From Corylus avellana (taxonomy: Eukaryota > Streptophyta > Magnoliopsida > Fagales > Betulaceae), in assembly GCF_901000735.1 (NCBI RefSeq), contig NC_081549.1, positions 2,862,942-2,926,941 of the forward strand: a DNA stretch of 64,000 bases. The letters are read 5' to 3'. How positions within the stretch are numbered: position 1 is the stretch's first letter; the number at the start of each line of letters is the position of its first letter. Shown one piece after another: positions 10,788 to 20,430 of this stretch. The translations under genes were made by a program, and so were the position numbers. Below the pieces are notes generated by a model, which worked only from the letters and a program-made list of their open reading frames with translations, did no database searches and had not been told where the DNA came from.

Positions 10788-12605
10788 TGTGAAGGATAAA
10801 TCCTCCAACAAGATAATTATGGATGAGAGATGAATCGAACTCAAGTCTTATAACAACAGAGTCAACAGATTCAAGATAAAAAGCGGTAACTCGAACACTT
10901 TAGATTAGGATGATAGTATATTTGAAATTGTAAAGATAGTTTTACGTTATCTCATGAGATGTTTTGTATATGAATTGTAATTATTCATATTATAAATATA
11001 ATCAACTTATGCTAGATTATAGTAAGGTGGAAAATAATATATTTTCTGAGTTTACATCAAAAAGACTAACGCCCGCCTCCAATTTTTTTTTTTTTTTCCC
11101 CTCTTCTGCACTCCCTCCCAATGGCAATCGTCTCCACCCACTATCAACCCCTCAACTTGTCACCTTCACAAACTTCAATTCATCGTGTTAAACTTACCCA
11201 AGATAACTACCTTACTTGATTGCCTCAAATAATCGCACACCTTAGAGGTGGAAACCTATTTGGCTATGTTGATGGGTCGCTCAAGTGTCCACCACCCACC
11301 GTCAGCTATGTTGATGGCCCACCGTCACCACAGTGAAAGATGACGTCTCCGCCACCTAGCTGGCATGCACTGGGAGATGTGTTAAGTATGACTTGAATTA
11401 AAAGTCATGGTGAGATCTAGTGGTTTGTCTCCTTCTCCAAGTAGGAGAGGTTCTTGGTTCAATCGGTTTTCCTTGTATTTCTACACGGAGGTCCCGTTTG
11501 GTTTGCGGAATAAACTCTTGGATTGAACTAGCTAACACTAGGTATAGCTAGTCGTTTGTTTGGTAACACTCTATTCCTGAGAATAGTTTATTCTCACGAG
11601 ACTACTAATCTCATACACACTGGGTTAGCTAAGCCACTAAAAAATGAATGGCTTAACTAATTCTTTCCTGTGGGATTAAATTAATCGTGTAAATTACCAC
11701 AAAAATCCCCACTTGTGGGATTAAATTTCGCTCTCTGATTATTCTATATTTCGTTCTCTCTTTCTTTCTCTTTTCTCTCTGATTCTTCTGGTACGAAATT
11801 TTTTTTTCTCTGTACTGTTTCTCAGTTTTTTTTTTTTTAAAAAAAAAAAATTGCTTTTTTATTTCTTTTGATTCTCTGTACTGTTTCTCTCTAATTTTCT
11901 TTTCTTCGCCTCTCTATTTTTTTTTTTTTTTAATTTCTGTACCTTTTTTTTATTATGTTTTTCTGTCTCTCTTCTCTGTAGAGGTGAGTGTTGCACCTCT
12001 TGGGATTTTTTTTGGCTTTGTAGAGCCGGTGCTAGAGGGAGAAAGAGAAAGCTATAAGAGGTGAGACAAGAGGTACAAGGGCTGCTACGGTATTTTCTTG
12101 TTGGTGTTTTTGGAGGAGCCAAAAACAAGTGATTAGAAGAAAAATGTGCTGCAGAGTGGGAGAAGAAAATAGAGATCAACCGCCATCTGTTCTAGCAAAA
12201 GAAGAGTTTGTATATCTGTCTTTTGTATTCTATTTTTGAGAATAATCTCTCTTATGTGATAGTGAGACTTGGGTGTATTGGAGCTTTGAGATCTGAGTAA
12301 TTTTCTCTCTCTACTATTTTGTACTCCATCTTTTGATAGTGAATTTTCTCCGTATCGCCTCCACCAGTGGAGGTAAGCTTGTTAAGCTGAACCATTTAAA
12401 TCTTGGTGTCGTGTGTGATTTGATTGCCGTATCTTTGTTATTCTGCATACTTCTTATTTTTTGCATCTCACGGATCTTGGGTAATGGGATTAATTTCCTA
12501 ACAAGATGCAGGATTAGCTCATCCTCCGAGCTATCAACTCCGCCATATCCGAAAAAATGTTATCTCATGTAGCGAGATGCACCACGTCCAAGCAAGCCTG
12601 GACGT
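10788..12605 (+). mobile_element. Decayed 5' end of an old Copia element, plus-strand arm
   Basis: From TGTGAAGG at 10,788 the sequence matches, arm against arm, the reverse complement of 18,611 down to about 18,000. It includes an LTR-like start, the leader, a start CAATGGCAATCGTCTCC, and a gag segment that still reads DNYL and HLRGGNLFGYVDGS. The primer-binding region is damaged compared with the other arm. Gag is interrupted at 11,380-12,503 by a solo LTR, then resumes (AGATGCAGGATTAGCTC onward) to about 12,600, where similarity flips strand. It is a pseudogene with no intact frame. Confidence 0.75.
11380..12503. mobile_element. Solo LTR (1,124 bp) inserted in the old Copia gag
   Basis: It begins TGTTAAGTATG, ends TTTCCTAACA, and is flanked by AGATG on both sides (11,375-11,379 and 12,504-12,508), a 5-bp target-site duplication. 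The opposite Copia arm holds the uninterrupted target as a single GGAGATGCAGG (near 18,080-18,090 on the minus strand), so insertion is shown directly. The 3' part (about 12,196-12,503) reads as a + oriented LTR end. The first part contains a box-B-like GGTTCAATCG and a TTTGGTTTGCGGAATAA segment, so smaller insertions may be nested inside. No internal region is present, consistent with LTR-LTR recombination. Confidence 0.75.
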
Positions 12606-12751
12606 CAACTCTTGTTGTAAGAGAGGTGACAAATAGGTTGTATTCTAAGCCAAGTCCCGCAAGTAGGAATATAATGATTGTTTCTCAAGATCATTGAGAG
12701 GTTGATTTACGGCTGCAAGGGCATCAATGAGAGTCTAAAATTTGTGAAAAT
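12600..12751 (-). pseudogene. Continuation of the old Copia gag (minus strand)
   Basis: On the minus strand this stretch encodes TLIDALAAVNQPLND and, after a frame change, GLGLEYNLFVTSLTTRVD, the conserved UBN2-type gag C-terminal region. It joins in register with 17,879 onward once the young Copia and one AAAAT copy are removed. At about 12,599-12,605 it meets the plus-strand arm in a tail-to-tail junction at GGACGT. Confidence 0.75.
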
Positions 12752-13005
12752 TGAAAGAAAGCAAAGAAAATTGCTTTTGGCGGAATGAAGTCTCAGCTTC
12801 GTTCTCATTGTATATATAGGCAAAGAGTTACAATTGTAATCAAGTTTGACAAACCCAAACTTGATACAAACTAGGAGACCTAATTCAATACAAATAAGTA
12901 AAACAAATACAACTAGAACACTAAAGAGAAGAGATAAGAACAACTATAAGGATAATACTAAAAGATAAGAACAACTATAAAACAGACTCTATTGGTTCCT
13001 TAACA
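12752..13005 (-). repeat. 3' LTR of the intact Copia element
   Basis: Second 254-bp LTR copy. Immediately upstream on the element strand is a purine-rich tract (TTTGAGGGGGGC) that serves as plus-strand primer. The polyprotein stop lies just inside this LTR (12,975). Confidence 0.93.
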
Positions 13006-16000
13006 GCCCCCCTCAAACGAATGGGAGGGGGAGTAACCATGAGTTTGTCTCTGAGGAAAAGAAATCGAGAGGAGGTAAGGCCCTTTGTAAAGATATCAGC
13101 ACATTGATCTTGAGTTGGGATGTAGCTAGCACAAAGATCTTTGTGAAGAATTTTCTCACGGATGAAGTGGTAGTCAACTTCTATATGCTTGGTACGAGCA
13201 TGGTAGATGGGATTAGAAGCTAAAGCAATAGCTCCTATGTTATCACACCAGAGTACAGGAGGATCATGGAGAGAAACTTGCAATTCTTTGAGTAGCATTC
13301 GAAGCCATGAGAGTTCAGCAGCTGTAATGGCCATTGCACGATATTCAGCCTCGGTGCTAGATCTCGAGACAACAGGCTGCTTCTTGGCATGCCAAGATAC
13401 TAAGTTGGAGCCGAAGAAAACACAATACCCTGTAGTGGATCTGCGATCAAGAGGATCCCCTGCCCAGTCAGAGTCACAGTATGCCTGAAGTTGAAGAGGA
13501 CCTGAAGTGAAGTGAAGGCCATGATCTGGTGTGCCTTTGAGATACCTTAGAACTCTTTTAGCAGCCTTCATATGTTCTGTAGTTGGACAATGGAGAAATT
13601 GACACAATTGATTGACAGTGTAGGCTATGTCAGGTCTTGTGAGTGTGCAGTATTGTAGAGCTCCAATGATATGACGATAGGTTGTGGGATCTGGTAGAGT
13701 ATCACCATCAAGCTTGGTGAGCTTCTTGCCTGAAGTGCAGGGTGCGGCATAGGGCTTTGCTCCAAGCATTTGCACACGATCAAGTAAATCAATAATGTAT
13801 TTACCTTGATTTAGATGCAAGCCAGTTTTGTCACGAAGGACATGGATGCCTAGGAAGTATGAAAGGCAACCAAGATCTTTCAACTTAAATTCCATTTGAA
13901 GGCCGTGGATGAGAGTCTCCATGATAGATGAATCTGTACCTGTTACTATGATATCATCAACATATATCAGTATGTAAATATGAACAGAGCCTTGATGAAG
14001 CATAAAAAGAGAGGTATCTACTAAGGATCCAACAAAACCAAGATGGAGAAGAGCTTGTGACAATCTATGAAACCAAGCTCGTGGGGCTTGCTTTAGACCA
14101 TAGAGGGCCTTTTTGAGCTTACAAACATGATCTGGAAAAGCTGCATCAACAAAACCAGTAGGCTGCTCCATGAGGACTTCTTCATTCAAGTAACCATGAA
14201 GGAAGGCATTAGAGACATCCAATTGCTTGAGGGGCCAATTGTAGTGGATTGCTAAGGATAGTAGGATCCGTATAGTGGCTGGTTTTATAACTGGACTGAA
14301 GGTTTCAGTGTAGTCAATACCATCTCTTTGTTGGAAACCCTTAGCCACTAGTCTTGCCTTGTATCTTTCAATAGTGCCATCTGATTTTTCCTTTAGCCGA
14401 AAAACCCACTTATTCTTGATGATGTTTCGATGTGAAGGTCTAGGGCAGAGAGACCAAGTACCATTGTCAACTAAAGCTTGAAGTTCACTTTCCATTGCAG
14501 CAAACCATTTAGGGTTAGAAACAGCCTGAGCAAATGTGGTAGGGATAGAAGGCAAGTGTGTAGCATGAAAGGATTTTAGTGGATGCTTGGTTGATTTTAA
14601 GGATAGGAATAGCTGATAGTTGGGAAAAGACTTAGGTTTGGAGTTTCCAGTCATAGATCTTGTGACAATATGAGGAGAGGCTGGTTCAGTAGGTGCAGGC
14701 AAAAGCTGAAGTAAGGATTGATCTAGGTGGGGGATAGGATCAGGGGTAGGTGGTAGTAATTCGGCAGTAGGGGTAGTCAGGGGAGTGTTTAGAATAGGTA
14801 CTTGTGCTGGGGAAGGCAAGGTGATTGGGGGTGAGGTCTGAACAGTATTAGAGTCAGAATTATTCATAGAGTAAAAATGAGAATGATCAAGAACAATACC
14901 TGTAGGGGAAGGATCTGATCCGTTAGGGGATGAAGATGCTACTCTATTCTGTGCAGGGAACACCAATTCATCAAAAATAACATGTCTAGAGACATATACA
15001 CGATTGGAGATGGGATCAAGGCACTTGTAACCCTTTTGGTGGGTACAATATCCAAGGAAGATGCATTGTTTGCTTCTGAATTCCAATTTGTGTTTGGCAT
15101 AGGGTCTTAAGAGAGGATAACAAGCACAACCAAAAGTTTTTAAAAAGGTGTAGTCTGGCTCCTTATTGTAGAGTTTGGTGAAAGGACTTGAATTTTGGAG
15201 AGTAGGGGTAGGCAATCTATTGATGAGATACACGGCAGTACTGACAGCTTCAACCCAGTATTTAGAAGAAAGGTGGGATTGAGCTAGGAGACTAAGACCA
15301 GATTCAATGATATGCCTATGTTTTCTTTCTGAAACTCCATTTTGTTGAGATGTATGTGGACATGTGACTCGATGAAGAACACCATGTGTTGACAGAAATT
15401 TAGTAAAGTTATGAGAGGTGTATTCACCACCCCCATCTGTTTGAAGTTGTTTAATTTTAAGGGAAAATAAATTTTCTATCAAGCACTTGAATTTAACAAA
15501 GGTTTCAAAAACATCTGATTTGAGTTTTAGAGGAAATAGCCAGGTGTATCTAGAGAAATCATCAATAAAGATAACATAACATTTGCTTCCATTGATTGAA
15601 GATAAAGGAGAAATCCATACATCACTATGAATAAGCTCCAATGGAGCAGTGGTAATACGACTTGACTCAATAAAGGGTAATTTTTTGCTCTTTCCTAATT
15701 GACATGAAACACAAATAGATTGACTCGACTTAACTGAAGACACAGGAAGGTAGTAGTTGTGAAGCAGATGCTGCAAGATTTGATGACTTGGATGCCCTAA
15801 GCGGTTGTGCCAAACTGAAGAAGACACCCTGATCCCAATTTGCGCAGTAAATGCTCTGACTTTATTTTTGGTGAAGTGTTGTAGCCTTAATGGGTAGAGA
15901 CCATCTTCACTTGCCCCTTGTAGGAGGATCTTCCCTGTGAGGTTGTCCTTAATCAAGAAATAGGTATCAGTTAGTTTAAAATGGCAATTATTGTCACGAC

Positions 16001-17321
16001 AAAATTTATTTATTGAAAGTAAATTTGTTGTAGCATCAGGACAATGTAAGATATTTTTAAGATGTAGGAGTTGATTTGAGCGAAGAAAAGAGGAAGAGCC
16101 AGTGTGGGAGATACCAAGTCCATTACCATTACCTACTGCTACTGTCTCATTACCCTGATATGGTTGCTGCAGAGTTAGATTTTCCAAGTCATTAGTGATG
16201 TGAGTATTGGCTCCACTGTCAGCAAGCCATTCATCTTCATCTTGTAGATCGTTGGATTGGGAAACCATTGCAGCAAGTTCAGATGGTGGATGTCGTCCTT
16301 GGAATGAATAATCCATGCGATGAAAGCAGTCCAATGCTTGATGATTGGAGCGGCCACATATCTGACAAAGAGGTTTGTTGGATGAGAGGATGCCAGGTTG
16401 AGAATTTCTCCTTGTAGTGTAGTTATTTCTCCTTGGAGTGTAGTTGTTGGGAGAATTGCTTCTTGGAGTGTAGTTGCTAGTGCTTCCAGTAATAGTTTTT
16501 CCTTGGGAGAAAGCAGGGGTTGGGAGTATACCAGGAGATCCGTTGAAAGTCTTCTTTGAGGGATAGGAATTTCTGTAATTGGAGAAATGTTTCCTTTGGT
16601 TGTTGAATCTCTGTTTGTAACCTGGCTTCTGAGCAGTCATGGCAAAGGATTGTGGTTCATCAATGGCAGCCTGATGTTCAATGAGTTGCTCGTGTCCAAG
16701 TAATTCAGACTGAAATTCTTCAAGAGACATAGTGGTATTCTTTGTTATCATGGAGTAGGTCATGACAAAAGAATTGTAGGTGGAGCTTAATCCACCAATG
16801 ATGTAGGATACAAGGTCATCATCGGTGATGGGGCTGCCGGCGATAGCTAGCTGGTCAGCCAAGGATTTTGCACTTCGAATAAAGGTAACACATGGATTAT
16901 TACCTTGTCTGAGAGTCTGAAGTTGGCGTCTCAATTGAGTGACGTGAGACCTTGATGGAGAAGCATAACGAGTGGCAAGGGTTTTCCATACTTGATTGGA
17001 GGTTTTACACCCATAAATAGTAGGCACAAGTGGAGCAGTTAAGGTTGCAATGAACCAACTGAGAATACATTGGTCTTTCTTTTCCCAGAGAATATATTCT
17101 GGATTTGGGACATCAGGAGTAGTTTTGTCCGGAGAAGATGGAATAAGCTTTGGTGGGCATGGCTCAGAGCCATCAACAATGCCCATCAAGCCGTTAGTTT
17201 TGAGGATGGGCTTAAATTGAAATACCCATCCGAGATAGTTGCTGTCATCGAGCTTGGATTGACAGAGATGCACAATGTTTGGCATTGTGAAGGATAGAGC
17301 AGCGTCGCTGGATTGCGTCAT
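12975..17321 (-). CDS. Copia gag-pol polyprotein, uninterrupted
   Basis: This single polyprotein makes the particle protein, protease, integrase, reverse transcriptase and RNase H of the element. The frame is open further upstream into the 5' LTR, but that part lies before the TATA box. I place the start at the ATG at 17,321 (MTQSSDAAL), giving about 1,448 residues, normal for Copia. In order: gag with FIRSAKSLADQLAIAG; a zinc knuckle CQICGRSNHQALDC (about residues 319-332); protease DSGANTH; pre-integrase HNRLGHPSHQ; integrase core with IHSDVW, TDGGGEY and a downstream SERKH glutamate; reverse transcriptase with NKWVFRLKEK and YVDDIIVTG; RNase H with YCDSDWAGD, SSTEAEYRA and WCDN. All key acidic residues are present. 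A NYTPR-type repeat fills the linker before the knuckle. No stop or frameshift was seen. Confidence 0.92.
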   Translation of the reverse strand: MTQSSDAALSFTMPNIVHLCQSKLDDSNYLGWVFQFKPILKTNGLMGIVDGSEPCPPKLIPSSPDKTTPDVPNPEYILWEKKDQCILSWFIATLTAPLVPTIYGCKTSNQVWKTLATRYASPSRSHVTQLRRQLQTLRQGNNPCVTFIRSAKSLADQLAIAGSPITDDDLVSYIIGGLSSTYNSFVMTYSMITKNTTMSLEEFQSELLGHEQLIEHQAAIDEPQSFAMTAQKPGYKQRFNNQRKHFSNYRNSYPSKKTFNGSPGILPTPAFSQGKTITGSTSNYTPRSNSPNNYTPRRNNYTTRRNSQPGILSSNKPLCQICGRSNHQALDCFHRMDYSFQGRHPPSELAAMVSQSNDLQDEDEWLADSGANTHITNDLENLTLQQPYQGNETVAVGNGNGLGISHTGSSSFLRSNQLLHLKNILHCPDATTNLLSINKFCRDNNCHFKLTDTYFLIKDNLTGKILLQGASEDGLYPLRLQHFTKNKVRAFTAQIGIRVSSSVWHNRLGHPSHQILQHLLHNYYLPVSSVKSSQSICVSCQLGKSKKLPFIESSRITTAPLELIHSDVWISPLSSINGSKCYVIFIDDFSRYTWLFPLKLKSDVFETFVKFKCLIENLFSLKIKQLQTDGGGEYTSHNFTKFLSTHGVLHRVTCPHTSQQNGVSERKHRHIIESGLSLLAQSHLSSKYWVEAVSTAVYLINRLPTPTLQNSSPFTKLYNKEPDYTFLKTFGCACYPLLRPYAKHKLEFRSKQCIFLGYCTHQKGYKCLDPISNRVYVSRHVIFDELVFPAQNRVASSSPNGSDPSPTGIVLDHSHFYSMNNSDSNTVQTSPPITLPSPAQVPILNTPLTTPTAELLPPTPDPIPHLDQSLLQLLPAPTEPASPHIVTRSMTGNSKPKSFPNYQLFLSLKSTKHPLKSFHATHLPSIPTTFAQAVSNPKWFAAMESELQALVDNGTWSLCPRPSHRNIIKNKWVFRLKEKSDGTIERYKARLVAKGFQQRDGIDYTETFSPVIKPATIRILLSLAIHYNWPLKQLDVSNAFLHGYLNEEVLMEQPTGFVDAAFPDHVCKLKKALYGLKQAPRAWFHRLSQALLHLGFVGSLVDTSLFMLHQGSVHIYILIYVDDIIVTGTDSSIMETLIHGLQMEFKLKDLGCLSYFLGIHVLRDKTGLHLNQGKYIIDLLDRVQMLGAKPYAAPCTSGKKLTKLDGDTLPDPTTYRHIIGALQYCTLTRPDIAYTVNQLCQFLHCPTTEHMKAAKRVLRYLKGTPDHGLHFTSGPLQLQAYCDSDWAGDPLDRRSTTGYCVFFGSNLVSWHAKKQPVVSRSSTEAEYRAMAITAAELSWLRMLLKELQVSLHDPPVLWCDNIGAIALASNPIYHARTKHIEVDYHFIREKILHKDLCASYIPTQDQCADIFTKGLTSSRFLFLRDKLMVTPPPIRLRGAVKEPIESVL

Positions 17322-17611
17322 GAGTGCAGTATCAAGGACACGGCAAGGAGATGCGGCTATGGTCTGGTGCGGCAAGGAGAAGAACAGCAATGAGGCTGTA
17401 ATTTGGTGCAGCAAGAAGAAAGAAAGTAGGTGCGACAATCTGGTGCAGTGCGGCAATGTTGGTGCAGTACAGCAGGTGCGGCAAGAGAAAAGGTGATCTG
17501 AGGGCAGCAAGAAGAGCTGCGAATTTGCCTGGAGAAGAAGCTGATTCCGTTGAAGAAGGCCCAAAAATTTGAGAGGGTCAAGGATCTTATTGAGAGGGGT
17601 ATGAACCGTAA

Positions 17612-17624
17612 GGCTCTGATACCA
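17612..17624 (-). promoter_or_regulatory. Primer-binding site, initiator tRNA-Met
   Basis: On the minus strand the LTR is followed directly by TGGTATCAGAGCC, complementary to the 3' end of plant initiator tRNA-Met, the usual Copia primer. The LTR-PBS junction creates an ATG that opens a short out-of-frame uORF (12 codons) ahead of gag-pol. Confidence 0.93.
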
Positions 17625-17878
17625 TGAAAGAAAGCAAAGAAAATTGCTTTTGGCGGAATGAAGTCTCAGCTTCGTTCTCATTGTATATATAGGCAAAGAG
17701 TTACAATTGTAATCAAGTTTGACAAACCCAAACTTGATACAAACTAGGAGACCTAATTCAATACAAATAAGTAAAACAAATACAACTAGAACACTAAAGA
17801 GAAGAGATAAGAACAACTATAAGGATAATACTAAAAGATAAGAACAACTATAAAACAGACTCTATTGGTTCCTTAACA
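17625..17878 (-). repeat. 5' LTR of the intact Copia element
   Basis: This 254-bp direct repeat carries TATATATA (17,684-17,691) on the minus strand, the likely core promoter, placing the RNA start near 17,655. It appears to match the 3' LTR base for base. Confidence 0.93.
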
Positions 17879-18611
17879 AAAATAAGCAACAATGGAGAGG
17901 TTGTCTTTCTTCAAAGTGGTCAACTGAAAATGCACTTGTAATACACAAGCTTTGGATGGGACGTGAAGAGAGTCTCTAATTTGGTCTAGGCTTGCTTGGA
18001 CGTGCAGCATCTCGCTACATGAGATAGCATTTTTTCGGATATGGCGAAGTTGATAGCTCCGAGGATAAGCTGATCCTGCATCTCCTAGTGCAAGCATGCC
18101 AGATTCGGCTGGGTGAAGGAGATTCTGTCTTTCTCTGCGGTGACAGTGGGTGGTGGACATGTGAGGGACCCATCAACATAGCCAGATAGGTTTCCACCTC
18201 TAAGGTGTGGGATTATTTGAGGCAACCAAATAGGGTAGTTATCCTCGGTAAGTTTAACAAGATTGAAGTTTGTGAAGATAACAAGTTGAGGGGTTGATAG
18301 TGGGTGGAGACGACTGCCATTGGGAGGGATTGCGGAAACGGGGAAAAAAAATTTGGAGGTGCCGAAAAAAAATTGACATTAATCTTTTTGGAGCTTTGAT
18401 ACTATGTAACCACCTTGCTATAATCTAGCATAGGTTGATTGTATTTATAATGTGATTCATATACAAAACATCTCTTGAGATAACCTAATTTGTTGTGATA
18501 AGACTTGAGTCTGAATTGTTATAATTTCTTATCTTGAATCTGTTGTGACAAGACTTGAGCTTGAATTGTCTCTCATCCATGATTATCTTGCTGGAAGATT
18601 TATCCTTCACA
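17879..18611 (-). mobile_element. Decayed 5' end of an old Copia element, minus-strand arm
   Basis: Read on the minus strand from 18,611: a 207-bp LTR (TGTGAAGG...GGTTACA, 18,405-18,611), then TAGTATCAAAGCTC (18,391-18,404), a mutated tRNA-Met primer site, then a leader and gag. Gag retains DNYPIWLPQIIPHLRGGN and ISEKMLSHVAR but has internal stops and frame changes. Its reading runs into the young Copia at 17,879 and resumes beyond it at 12,751 (LIDALAAVNQPLNDLEKQ) down to about 12,600. This is the inverted partner of the arm at 10,788-12,605. Confidence 0.8.
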
Positions 18612-19007
18612 CGCTGCGGAAAAGAAGTAGTAAAAGGAATTGTGTTTGAAAATGCACTTGTATAAGAGATTGAGGTCAAATATCATGATGTATAAGTGAA
18701 TAAGGTATCAGACAAAAAAAAAAAATACTTGTAATTTATATGATTAAAATTAAGAAAATTAATTCATTACTTTCTCGTGGTTTCACGTACGTTTTCTAAT
18801 ATTGAGACCACATTTTCCAATTTAATGAAATCGATGCCTGTGTTTTGGGTGTTTATAAATCGAGACATTCATTACTGTTTTTCATTATATAAATAACAAA
18901 AATGACATGAAAACACAATTATAACCCTCAAATAATAAAAAAATAAATAAAAAGAAAAAATAAAAAAAATGGCTATTGGCTATAGGGGCATCTCAAATTG
19001 TTATATA
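18612..19007. other. Spacer, nothing recognised
   Basis: AT-rich sequence between the old Copia arm and the start of the 4.4-kb duplication. No supported gene or repeat. Confidence 0.5.
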
Positions 19008-19546
19008 TAATATAGTTATATTCAACCATCAAGAACAAAAGTAGTGATTACAAAGTCAAATTCAGTTCATTCATTTACGGAATCGATGATCGATCTTCTT
19101 CCTTTATGATCTTCATCTTAAATCGTGGCATATCTTGTCCATGTTTCACCCATGATGCATTATTTATTTATTTATTCTTTGTTTAAATTGGAAAATGTCA
19201 ACCAAATTAGCCCCAAGATTACGTTATCTTTTATATGCATCCCAATCCAATGTACATGAATTATTACGTTCAGCATCCCGTTTATTCCTCCTTAAGGCAG
19301 GGACGTGGAATCGCCACGATCATTAATGTACCAACAGTGATTATGTAAAGGATTGATACTTGAGATGTTTTTTATTTATTTATTTATTTTAATAATACCA
19401 TTTAGTAGATTGTGGTCCAGGCCTTTGGGACCAAACCCAAAAATTAATGATATAGTTCGTAAATATCATTAATTTTTTTATTTTTTTTTTGGACTATAAT
19501 GCAGTCATTATTATAGTTATAGAGGGTGCATATTAATATGAAGAGT

Positions 19547-19702
19547 AATTCTATACCTAGGACTTTTATTCTTTTCTTTTTTTTATCCCCAAAGGTAACA
19601 TGACATTTAAAATTATTATTAAATTTGAAATTAATTACTATTGATTAAATAGTAATTTTAAACGTCACATTACCTTTGGAGGATAAAAGTCTTACTTATA
19701 GC
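19547..19702. mobile_element. Small foldback MITE shared by both copies
   Basis: Inverted pair GGACTTTTATTC...CCAAAGGTAACATGACA and TGTGACGTTTAAAA-type complement ending GGATAAAAGTC. The same structure is in copy B at about 24,078-24,212, so it predates the duplication. Confidence 0.5.
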
Positions 19703-19818
19703 GTTATTCTAATATGCAGGCCAACTTATTTTTACCATGTACTTTGTATTTTGCATATGATTTTTCTCTTTTGGTTTCCCAAGCAATGGCCTTGAGATTA
19801 AAATTATAAATAACTTTA

Positions 19819-20091
19819 GGCTTTGTTTGGTAATAGGGATGGTGTTGGCCCAAATACTGTTCATCACTATTTCCCAAAAAAATCAACATCAAAACATTCT
19901 AATTTTTTCACTTTTAATATCAAATCATTCACTTTTTATTATTATTCAAATAAAAAAATCACTACAAAATAAAACTTTTTCACTTTTTCATACCACTTTT
20001 TCATTTTTTTTATACCAAACATTCTTACTTTTTTTCACATCAATCTACATCAATTACAGTGTTTAAGCCATCCCATTTGTCAAACACCCTC
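19819..20091. mobile_element. Tourist-like MITE present only in copy A
   Basis: Flanked by TTA on both sides (19,816-19,818 and 20,092-20,094), the 3-bp target duplication typical of PIF/Harbinger. The ends GGCTTTGTTTGG and CAAACACCCTC are degenerate inverted repeats. Copy B has the empty site with one TTA (ACTTTAATTATAG, near 24,365), so the insertion is seen directly. No coding capacity, 273 bp. Confidence 0.8.
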
Positions 20092-20398
20092 TTAATTATA
20101 GTTCATGACTGGTGTACCATATAATAAGCTCTTAAAAATCAAGCATATTTCTAGTCTTCTATCGATTAAAAAGATGTGGTGTCTACTACATTCTAGTCAC
20201 TGTCACCTGACATTCATTTATTCTCAGTGACTCAAGAATGCGTGCCAAAGAGAGTTGAGACGTTTTTTTTTTTAAGCTCAAAACTATTCTTATTAAAAAT
20301 AAAGTTTAAAAAAAGTTGAGATGCCTTCAAATTTGGGCTCTTCTCGCTCAACCCAGCCAAAAAACAAAGTTTAAACTGAAAAATCACAAGTTTGGTAG

Positions 20399-20430
<32 letters not shown>

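Larger units (their letters stand above)
12752..17878 (-). mobile_element. Intact, young Ty1/Copia retrotransposon (5,127 bp)
   Basis: Two 254-bp LTRs (12,752-13,005 and 17,625-17,878) look identical by eye and run TGTTAAGG...TTTCA on the element strand. The flanks are AAAAT on both sides (12,747-12,751 and 17,879-17,883), a 5-bp target-site duplication. A primer-binding site for initiator tRNA-Met follows the 5' LTR, a G-rich polypurine tract precedes the 3' LTR, and one open frame covers gag-pol. Short LTRs with this primer suggest the Ale/Retrofit lineage, which is an inference. It sits inside the minus-strand arm of an older Copia element whose gag reading continues on both sides. Nothing needed for transposition is visibly broken. 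Confidence 0.95.

Noticed and set aside
11405..11470. Possible tRNA gene (box-B-like GGTTCAATCG)
   Set aside because: It lies inside the solo LTR and does not fold into a full cloverleaf by eye. At most it is a SINE-like or chance match.
17321..17816. N-terminal extension of the Copia frame into the 5' LTR with a hydrophobic segment
   Set aside because: This part begins upstream of, and overlaps, the LTR's own TATA box and the primer site. Most of it would not be in the element's RNA, and the same reading occurs in the 3' LTR at 12,707-12,943 simply because it is an LTR.
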